Position numbers and translations under genes: made by a program. Below are positions 1-5,043 of a stretch of DNA of 5,931 bases, piece by piece. Source of the stretch: Actinomycetota bacterium (lineage in GTDB: Bacteria; Actinomycetota; Actinomycetes; S36-B12); contig JAQCBM010000123.1 in the NCBI GenBank assembly GCA_027729865.1, forward strand, positions 1-5,931. The letters run 5' to 3'. Within the stretch, counting starts at the first letter, position 1. The number at the start of each line of letters is the position of its first letter. Under the pieces are notes generated by a model. The model did not search any database. It was given only the letters and a program-made list of their open reading frames with translations, and had not been told where the DNA came from.

Positions 1-1
1 C

Positions 2-2050
2 GAACGCGGCGCGGGCCCGGCAAAAGAGGACTACCCGATCCTGGGTGAGCTCCCTGCCAAGAACATCGACACCGGCATGGGTCTGGAGCGCATGGCCGCC
101 TTATTACAGGGCGTGGACAACATTTACGAAATCGACACCACTCGCACAATCCTCGACAAGGCAAGCGAACTCACTGGCGTCACGTACGGAAAATCAGAGA
201 AGGCGGACGTTGCGCTGCGGGTAGTCGCCGACCATGCTCGCACCTGCTCGTTCTTGATTGGCGACGGTGTGATCCCCGGCAATGAAGGTCGCGGCTACGT
301 ACTGCGTCGGTTGATGCGGCGGGTCATCCGAAATATGCGCATCCTCGGCGCGGAGCAGCCGGTGATGAGCGAACTCGTGGATGCCACGGTGCTGGCGATG
401 GCACCGCAGTATCCGGAGTTGAACGACGAAGTCGAGCGCATTCGAAGTGTCTCGGTGTCCGAGGAAGCCTCGTTCGATTCCACGCTGCGCACCGGCACCA
501 CGTTGTTCGAGACGGCAGCTGCCCAGGCAAAGCAATCGGGGTCAGCGACGTTGCCGGGGGATAAGGCGTTCTCGCTACACGACACTTACGGCTTTCCGAT
601 CGATCTGACGTTGGAGATGGCCGCCGAACAGGGCTTGAGCGTCGACGAAGAGGGTTTCCGGACGCTCATGGCCCAGCAGCGCGAGCGTGCGAAGGCGGAC
701 GCCGTTGCGCGCAAGAGCGGGTTTGCGGCCACCACCGCCTACCGGGACATCCTGGATACCGGTGGCTCAACCACCTTCATCGGATACGACCAGATCGAAA
801 GCGAGGCAACGGTCCTCGGTGTTGTTGCCGAGGGGCAAGCGCAACCGGTCGCTCGCGCCGGTCAGCACGCGGAAGTCATCTTGAATCGCACGCCCTTCTA
901 CGCCGAGTCCGGTGGCCAGTTGGGTGACCACGGCCTCATTACGTCGTCAGATGGCACCGTCTTCGAGGTCTACGACGTTCAATCGCCCGTTCCGGGGTTG
1001 TTCGTCCACCGCGGTCAGGTACGCGAAGGCGAGATCACCCAGGGTGACTCGGTTGTAGCTCGTGTGGACACTGCTCGCCGAAAGGCGATTTCACGCGCAC
1101 ACACCGCTACGCACATGATTCACCGGGCCTTCCGCGAGCAATTGGGCGAGACCGCTACCCAGATGGGTTCGGAAAACGCCCCCGGTCGCTTGCGGTTCGA
1201 TTTCCCAAGCCCCGAGCCAGTGTCCGGAGCGATCCTGCGCGACGTCGAGGCGCGGGTGAACGAAATCTTGATCGAAGACCTCGACGTTCACGCTCAGGTA
1301 ATGACCCAGGACGAAGCCCGTGCGATGGGTGCCATGGCGCTGTTCGGTGAGAAGTACGGATCCGAGGTGCGTGTGGTGTCGGTCGGTGATTGGGCGCACG
1401 AATTGTGCGGAGGCACACACGCCCAACGTTCGGGCCAACTCGGCGTGGTGTCCTTCCTATCGGAAGGCTCCATTGGTGCGGGCATTCGTCGCGTCGAGGC
1501 ACTGGTGGGTGTGGATGCGTATCGGCACCTCGCCGCTGAACACGTGTTGGTGCAGCGACTGTCGGATTTGGTGAAAGCGCCACGTGAAGAGGTTCTTGAT
1601 CGCATCGAGCGCACCATCGCCTCGTTGAAGGACGCCGAGCGGGAGTTGGCTCGATTCAAGACCGCGGATCTGCTGTCCGAGGCCGATACGTTGATAGGTG
1701 AAGGTGAAGACGCCGGCGGCGTTCGCGTGCACGCATTCCGCGCGCCCGCAGGCGTTGGCGGCAAAGAGTTGCGCGATATCGCCCAGCATGTGAAGTCGCG
1801 CGCTGGCAAGGACGTGCCTGCCGTGTTCATCGGCTCGGCGGTAGCCGACGACGCCGTATCGGTGATCGTTGCGTGCACTCCGGCGGCGATCGCCGCGGGC
1901 GCCCGTGCCGGTCACATCATGAACACGATCAATGAGCGCCTGGGTAGTCGCGGTGGTGGGAAGGACGACATGGCCCAAGGTGGCGGTGGCGATCCCACGT
2001 TGGTCGACGCGGCGGTTGCCGACGTCCTGACGATGCTGCGCGGGCGATAG
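2..2050 (+). CDS. alaS: Alanyl-tRNA synthetase, 3' part (N-terminus off the left edge)
   Basis: This cytoplasmic class II synthetase charges tRNA-Ala and removes mischarged Ser or Gly. The frame is open from base 2, giving 682 visible residues; the first in-frame ATG (77) lies inside the conserved NIDTGMGLER segment (class II motif 3), so it is not the start. Family members are about 880-900 residues, so roughly 200 N-terminal residues with motifs 1 and 2 are missing. In order, one sees motif 3, GNEGRGYVLRR (bases about 278-310), DTYGFPIDLT (about 581-610), the editing domain with zinc ligands HTATH (1100-1114) and CGGTH (1406-1420), a charged helical stretch, and the C-terminal GRGGGKDDMAQGGG signature (about 1950-1990). 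Both editing zinc motifs are intact, so proofreading should work. The TAG stop overlaps the Shine-Dalgarno of ruvX, 11 bases before that gene. Identification is secure. Confidence 0.98.
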   Translation, partial: ERGAGPAKEDYPILGELPAKNIDTGMGLERMAALLQGVDNIYEIDTTRTILDKASELTGVTYGKSEKADVALRVVADHARTCSFLIGDGVIPGNEGRGYVLRRLMRRVIRNMRILGAEQPVMSELVDATVLAMAPQYPELNDEVERIRSVSVSEEASFDSTLRTGTTLFETAAAQAKQSGSATLPGDKAFSLHDTYGFPIDLTLEMAAEQGLSVDEEGFRTLMAQQRERAKADAVARKSGFAATTAYRDILDTGGSTTFIGYDQIESEATVLGVVAEGQAQPVARAGQHAEVILNRTPFYAESGGQLGDHGLITSSDGTVFEVYDVQSPVPGLFVHRGQVREGEITQGDSVVARVDTARRKAISRAHTATHMIHRAFREQLGETATQMGSENAPGRLRFDFPSPEPVSGAILRDVEARVNEILIEDLDVHAQVMTQDEARAMGAMALFGEKYGSEVRVVSVGDWAHELCGGTHAQRSGQLGVVSFLSEGSIGAGIRRVEALVGVDAYRHLAAEHVLVQRLSDLVKAPREEVLDRIERTIASLKDAERELARFKTADLLSEADTLIGEGEDAGGVRVHAFRAPAGVGGKELRDIAQHVKSRAGKDVPAVFIGSAVADDAVSVIVACTPAAIAAGARAGHIMNTINERLGSRGGGKDDMAQGGGGDPTLVDAAVADVLTMLRGR

Positions 2051-2053
2051 GAG
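2049..2053 (+). promoter_or_regulatory. Ribosome binding site of ruvX, overlapping the alaS stop
   Basis: AGGAG begins inside the alaS TAG stop codon and lies eight bases before the GTG at 2062. This is good spacing and supports GTG as the ruvX start. The overlap suggests that ribosomes ending on alaS can reinitiate on ruvX. Confidence 0.8.
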
Positions 2054-2061
2054 TCAGGCAC

Positions 2062-2508
2062 GTGCGCAAAGGCCGACGCGTGGCGCTGGATCCAGGAACG
2101 GTTCGGATCGGCGTCGCGGTCAGCGATATCGACGGGATATTGGCCTCACCTCGCCCGGCACTGCCAGCGGGGGACCTCGCGGCGGTGGGCGTCGTCGTTG
2201 GCGAAGTGGATCCGCTGGAGATCATCGTGGGGCTACCCATGGGACTTGGCGGTACCGAAGGTCAGGCCGCGCAGTGGGCCCGCGAGTTCGCGGGGCAGGT
2301 GGCCGCCGCCACGTCCGTCCCCGTTCGATTGGTCGATGAACGCCTGTCGACCGTCCAAGCCCAGCGTGGGCTACACGATCAAGGGCGTTCTGTGCGTCAG
2401 AGTCGTGACATGATCGACAGCGCCTCGGCGGCCGTTGTGCTTCAGCACGCGCTGGACGCCGAGCGCACCGCAGGCCAGCCCCCCGGTGAGGTGCCCGAAG
2501 ACCGATGA
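2062..2508 (+). CDS. ruvX: RuvX/YqgF family RNase H-fold nuclease (putative Holliday junction resolvase)
   Basis: A cytoplasmic RNase H-fold nuclease of 148 residues, close to the usual family length. YqgF proteins have been linked to 16S rRNA 5'-end maturation in E. coli, and RuvX of M. tuberculosis to Holliday junction resolution; which role applies here cannot be read from sequence. Visible motifs are ALDPGTVRIGVAVSD (residues 8-22, first acidic residue D10), IIVGLPMGLGGTEG (54-67), LVDERLSTVQA (90-100, D92 and E93) and MIDSASAAVVLQ (117-128, D119). D10, E93 and D119 fit the expected catalytic acidic set. The start is GTG at 2062, supported by AGGAG eight bases upstream; without it the first beta strand would be cut. 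The final dozen or so residues are a Pro/Glu-rich tail. It lies 11 bases after alaS and overlaps mltG by four bases (ATGA), consistent with a coupled operon. Confidence 0.95.
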   Translation: MRKGRRVALDPGTVRIGVAVSDIDGILASPRPALPAGDLAAVGVVVGEVDPLEIIVGLPMGLGGTEGQAAQWAREFAGQVAAATSVPVRLVDERLSTVQAQRGLHDQGRSVRQSRDMIDSASAAVVLQHALDAERTAGQPPGEVPEDR

Positions 2509-3611
2509 CCCACATGGACGAATTCTTCGACGACGAGGACGCATTGCCCCCTTCACGAAATGCCACGAGCCTGGCGCGGCGCATCACCGGAATCACCGTG
2601 CTGTTGGCGGTCGTTGCCTTGGCGTGGGGGACGTGGTCGTTCGTGTCGGGAATCGGCGGTGGTGGCTCGGCGGAGAGCGAATTCGCCGGTGAGGGGTTCG
2701 GCGAAGTCCAGGTGGTGGTGGCGCGCGGCGACACCTTGACCGCGATCGGTCAGACGCTCTCCGAGGCGGGCGTGGTGAGCAGTGTCAAGGCATTCGTCGA
2801 CGCGGCGCAGGCGAATGAATCCGCCGCGTCGATCGGACCGGGTACGTACACGCTCCGCCAGCAGATGAGCGGGGATAGCGCCGTTGCGTTGATGTTGGAT
2901 CCGATCTCCCGGGCCGACAGCCGTTTGGTGCTGCCGGAGGGGTTGCGGTTGACGCAGACCATCCAGGCAGCGGCCCAGGCGTCCGGATTGCCGCTGGCGG
3001 AATTCGAGCAGGTCTTGGAGAACCCGGGTGTACTACCGCTTCCGTCGTGGGCTGAACAGCGCCCGGAAGGTTTCATGTTCCCGGCCACATATGACCTCGT
3101 GGGTGATGAAACGGCCGAGCAGATCCTGTCCATACTCGTTGCGCGTTTCGATCAATCCGCGGCGTCCTTGGAACTGGTCGACCGCGCCGAAGAAATCGGT
3201 CGCTCGCCCTACGAGGTGCTGATCGTCGCGTCGTTGGTTCAAGCCGAGGTGTTGCCCGAGGACATGCGCAAGGCTGCGTCGGTCATCTACAACCGACTGG
3301 ATGACGGCATGCCGCTGCAGTTCGACTCCACAGTGGCCTACGCCCTGGACATCGTCGAGTTGCAACTGACGGCGGAGCAACTTGAGACCGACTCGCCCTA
3401 CAACACCTATCAGGTTGAGGGCCTGCCGCCCACACCGATCAACTCACCGGGTGAGGCGGCGATCGAGGCGGCATTGGATCCAGCTCCGGCCAAGTGGTTG
3501 TACTTCGTCACGGTCAATCCGGACACGAAGGAAACCAAGTTCGCGCGTGACTACGACCGCTTCTTGAAGCTCAAGGACGAATTGCGGGACTGGCTCGCGG
3601 AGAACGGCTGA
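2505..3611 (+). CDS. mltG: Endolytic murein transglycosylase MltG (YceG family)
   Basis: A membrane-anchored lytic transglycosylase that cuts nascent glycan strands internally and is thought to act as a terminase in peptidoglycan synthesis. Its 368 residues comprise an acidic cytoplasmic N-terminus (1-24), one transmembrane helix (about 27-48), a Gly/Ser-rich linker (50-64), a LysM-like domain (about 67-131, including GDTLTAIGQ), and the catalytic YceG domain. EGFMFPATYDL is at 188-198. The catalytic Glu, matching E218 of E. coli by my alignment from memory, is E248 in VASLVQAE. E. coli has Glu two residues earlier where this protein has Q246; I recall Gln there in other actinobacteria. MPLQFDSTVAYAL (269-281), DSPYNTY (296-302) and GLPPTPINSPG (306-316) complete the domain. 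The start at 2505 makes an ATGA overlap with ruvX; an ATG at 2514 (three residues shorter) is possible, and neither has a strong Shine-Dalgarno. The TGA overlaps the aroE ATG by one base. Confidence 0.96.
   Translation: MTHMDEFFDDEDALPPSRNATSLARRITGITVLLAVVALAWGTWSFVSGIGGGGSAESEFAGEGFGEVQVVVARGDTLTAIGQTLSEAGVVSSVKAFVDAAQANESAASIGPGTYTLRQQMSGDSAVALMLDPISRADSRLVLPEGLRLTQTIQAAAQASGLPLAEFEQVLENPGVLPLPSWAEQRPEGFMFPATYDLVGDETAEQILSILVARFDQSAASLELVDRAEEIGRSPYEVLIVASLVQAEVLPEDMRKAASVIYNRLDDGMPLQFDSTVAYALDIVELQLTAEQLETDSPYNTYQVEGLPPTPINSPGEAAIEAALDPAPAKWLYFVTVNPDTKETKFARDYDRFLKLKDELRDWLAENG
3599..3602 (+). promoter_or_regulatory. Ribosome binding site of aroE, inside the mltG 3' end
   Basis: GGAG lies eight bases before the aroE ATG at 3611, within the last codons of mltG. 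With the TGATG stop/start overlap it fixes the aroE start and suggests translational coupling. Confidence 0.7.
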
Positions 3612-4417
3612 TGCCGAGAGCGGCCGTACTCGGCTCACCGATCGCACACAGCCTTTCGCCGGCCTTGCACCAGGCGGCCTACCGCCTCCTCGGGCTCAAC
3701 TGGGACTACACGGCCATCGAATGCACCGAAGGCGAATTTCCCGCGTTCTTCGCCGCGCTCGGTGATGAATGGCGGGGCTTGAGTTTGACGATGCCGTTGA
3801 AGGAAATCGTGCTCACGGTCGTAGATGACGTCAGCGATAGTGCACGTGCGGTGCAGTCAGCCAACACGGTGTTTCGGGCAGACGCCGAGCATCCGTGGCA
3901 GGCGACCAACACGGACATCGCCGGGATGGAGAACGCGCTGCGCGAAGTGGGTGTGAGCTCCGTTTCCTCGGCCCGTGTGCTCGGGGCTGGGGCCACTGCG
4001 CGTAGTGCGGTGGCGGCGATTGCTGGACTAGGAGGGTCCAGCGTGGTGATCCATGCGCGCCGACCCGAAGCGGCTCAGGCGGTAGTGGACATTGCGACTC
4101 GGTTGGGTGTGGAGGCGGAAATTGCTGACCTCATGCCAGTGCCGCTTGACGGCGATCTCTTGGTCAGCACCTTGCCGGCCGATGTCGCGGCACCCTGGAC
4201 GGCAATCGTTGAGTCGGCAACGGACACGGCGCTGCTGGATGCCAGTTACCACCCGTGGCCTACGCCGCTGGCCGACGCCTGGCAGCGCCATCACTGCGGT
4301 CCGGTGGCCAGCGGACGGGACATGCTCGTGTGGCAGGCGGTGGCCCAAGTGGCATTGATGACGGGTGAGGAATTCGACGACGCACATGTGGTGGCGGCGA
4401 TGAGGGAAGCGCTCTAG
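3611..4417 (+). CDS. aroE: Shikimate dehydrogenase (NADP+)
   Basis: A cytoplasmic enzyme that reduces 3-dehydroshikimate to shikimate with NADPH, the fourth step towards chorismate. Its 268 residues are the usual family length. The N-terminal substrate domain has GSPIAHSLSPALHQAAY (8-24), with S14 and S16 in the shikimate-binding SxS motif, and SLTMPLKE (58-65) with catalytic K64. N84 and ATNTDIAGM (98-106) follow, with D102 as the catalytic partner of K64. The Rossmann domain starts with GAGATARSA (125-133); HAR at 148-150 is where the basic residues contacting the NADPH 2'-phosphate are expected. DASYHPWPTPL (210-220) and SGRDMLVWQAVAQ (234-246) close the active site. All key residues are present, so it should be active. 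The ATG overlaps the mltG stop by one base and has GGAG eight bases upstream. aroC, a later step of the same pathway, lies about 630 bases downstream with one gene between. Confidence 0.96.
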   Translation: MPRAAVLGSPIAHSLSPALHQAAYRLLGLNWDYTAIECTEGEFPAFFAALGDEWRGLSLTMPLKEIVLTVVDDVSDSARAVQSANTVFRADAEHPWQATNTDIAGMENALREVGVSSVSSARVLGAGATARSAVAAIAGLGGSSVVIHARRPEAAQAVVDIATRLGVEAEIADLMPVPLDGDLLVSTLPADVAAPWTAIVESATDTALLDASYHPWPTPLADAWQRHHCGPVASGRDMLVWQAVAQVALMTGEEFDDAHVVAAMREAL

Positions 4418-4420
4418 GTC

Positions 4421-4429
4421 TTATCCACA
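4421..4429 (+). promoter_or_regulatory. Perfect DnaA-box-like 9-mer TTATCCACA
   Basis: TTATCCACA lies three bases after the aroE stop, in the gap before the prepilin peptidase gene. It equals the strongest E. coli DnaA-box sequence; actinobacterial boxes more often read TTGTCCACA. A looser copy, CTGTCCGCGGG (4444-4454), starts 23 bases later and matches the 11-mer TTATCCACAGG at 7 of 11 positions, every difference being a transition. A single box far from a dnaA/dnaN context does not make an origin; a DnaA-responsive site or the operator of another regulator are both possible. The match is certain, the function is not. Confidence 0.45.
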
Positions 4430-4454
4430 GGCTCATCTTGGGTCTGTCCGCGGG

Positions 4455-4478
4455 GAGGCTTGCTTCGTAGCCTCGAAG
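4455..4478 (+). repeat. Two overlapping short inverted repeats around the putative -10
   Basis: GAGGCT (4455-4460) is the exact reverse complement of AGCCTC (4469-4474), leaving an eight-base loop. CTTCG (4463-4467) is the exact reverse complement of CGAAG (4474-4478), leaving a six-base loop that is precisely TAGCCT, the -10-like hexamer. The two cannot form hairpins together. Possible readings are a weak aroE terminator (no T-tract follows), an operator, or chance. Confidence 0.35.
4468..4473 (+). promoter_or_regulatory. Putative -10 element of a leaderless promoter for the prepilin peptidase gene
   Basis: TAGCCT fits the actinobacterial TANNNT -10 pattern and lies six bases before the GTG at 4480, so transcription would begin at or next to the start codon. 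No Shine-Dalgarno is correctly spaced: GGGGAGG (4452-4458) is 21 bases away. An in-frame TAG at 4468-4470 rules out an upstream start in this frame. No good -35 is visible at 16-19 bases, which would suit an activator-dependent promoter. Inferred from sequence pattern only. Confidence 0.45.
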
Positions 4479-4479
4479 T

Positions 4480-4968
4480 GTGATCGATCTCGACGTCCTT
4501 GCCCATGCCGCACTGTGGTGTTGGTTCGGCGGCTGGGCGCTGGCCCTCGCGGTGGTTGACATTCGCGAACATCGGCTTCCCAACCGAATGGTGGCGGTTG
4601 CCTTCCTCGGCTGTGTGGTGCTCACCGGAGTACTCGCCATCGCGTCGGCCGATGGCCGAGTGCTGCTTCGTGCACTCGGCGCGTCCGCAGTGGCCGTACT
4701 CGCGTTCGCGGTTGCCCACATTCTCGGCGGCATGGGAATGGGCGACGTTAAGTTCGCAGCGGTGACTGGTTGGGTCCTGGGCACTATTGGTTGGTCAGCG
4801 GTGTGGTGGGGACACCTTCTGGGTTTCGTGGCGGCCGGTGGCGTCGTCGTAGTCGGTCTGGTGATCTCGCGCATGCATCGACGCACGGCGGTTCCCTTCG
4901 GCCCGTTCATGGGATTGGGTTCGCTCATCGTGGGAGTTACAGCGATCGCGCCGACACTTACCGTGTGA
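4480..4968 (+). CDS. Short prepilin peptidase (A24 family, no methyltransferase domain)
   Basis: A polytopic membrane aspartic peptidase expected to cleave leader peptides of type IV-like or Tad/Flp prepilins at the cytoplasmic face. It has 162 residues against about 260-290 for bifunctional PilD-type enzymes: the N-terminal domain with its Cys-pair zinc motif is absent, as in TadV/CpaA-like and small actinobacterial members. The first catalytic Asp is D27 in VVDIREHRLPNR (25-36). The second is D89 in GMGMGDVKFAA (84-94), the GxGD signature. VPFGPFMGLG (138-147) is the conserved C-terminal motif. Five or six hydrophobic segments are visible (about 8-26, 37-55, 63-82, 92-108, 113-130, 142-160). 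The GTG start is the only reasonable one after an in-frame TAG at 4468; it has no well-placed Shine-Dalgarno and may be read from a leaderless mRNA. It lies 62 bases after aroE, and no prepilin or secretion ATPase gene is in the window, so its substrate must be encoded elsewhere. Confidence 0.9.
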   Translation: MIDLDVLAHAALWCWFGGWALALAVVDIREHRLPNRMVAVAFLGCVVLTGVLAIASADGRVLLRALGASAVAVLAFAVAHILGGMGMGDVKFAAVTGWVLGTIGWSAVWWGHLLGFVAAGGVVVVGLVISRMHRRTAVPFGPFMGLGSLIVGVTAIAPTLTV

Positions 4969-4992
4969 ATTGCTGAGTGACTCGTGGGGCGA

Positions 4993-5030
4993 GCGGGTGG
5001 GTGAGCGTGAGCACGTGAGCGCCCACCTGC
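4993..5030 (+). other. GC-rich hairpin between the prepilin peptidase gene and aroC
   Basis: Bases 4993-5003 can pair with 5020-5030: 11 pairs, nine Watson-Crick and two G-U, with a 16-base loop in which 5006-5009 and 5014-5017 may pair further. No T-tract follows, so it is not a standard intrinsic terminator, though T-poor terminators have been proposed in actinobacteria. It overlaps the expected -35 area of aroC. Folding is inferred by hand. Confidence 0.45.
5001..5020 (+). repeat. Three GTGAGC repeats
   Basis: GTGAGC occurs at 5001-5006, 5007-5012 and 5015-5020: two directly adjacent and the third after two bases. CACGTG, a six-base palindrome, spans 5012-5017. The copies lie inside the hairpin loop and just upstream of the putative aroC -10. 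They could be protein-binding sites or simple-sequence slippage. Confidence 0.4.
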
Positions 5031-5036
5031 GATGAT
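5031..5036 (+). promoter_or_regulatory. Putative -10 element of a leaderless promoter for aroC
   Basis: GATGAT contains the ANNNT core reported for actinobacterial -10 elements and lies seven bases before the aroC ATG, so the transcript would start at or beside that ATG. GTGAGC at 5007-5012, 18 bases upstream, shares the central TGA of TTGACA and could be a weak -35. No Shine-Dalgarno is well spaced before 5044. The element is weak, so this is tentative. Confidence 0.3.
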
Positions 5037-5043
5037 CGGCGCC

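Noticed and set aside
77..79. ATG at 77 as the alaS start.
   Set aside because: The frame is open upstream to base 2 and the ATG falls within class II motif 3, so the gene continues off the left edge.
1063..1071. TGTGGACAC, 8/9 to a reverse DnaA box (a similar 8/9 match is at 112-120).
   Set aside because: Both are inside conserved alaS coding sequence and imperfect, so they are best read as chance.
1294..1978. Overlapping minus-strand open frames of 173 and 194 codons inside alaS.
   Set aside because: They are antisense to conserved AlaRS editing and C-terminal segments, with low-complexity composition; codon bias explains them.
4421..4482. A replication origin based on the TTATCCACA box.
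   Set aside because: There is only one perfect box, no AT-rich unwinding region and no dnaA, dnaN or rep gene nearby.
4480..4968. A bifunctional PilD-type peptidase with N-methyltransferase activity.
   Set aside because: Only the A24 peptidase domain is present. No Cys-pair domain precedes it, and an in-frame stop at 4468 rules out an upstream extension.
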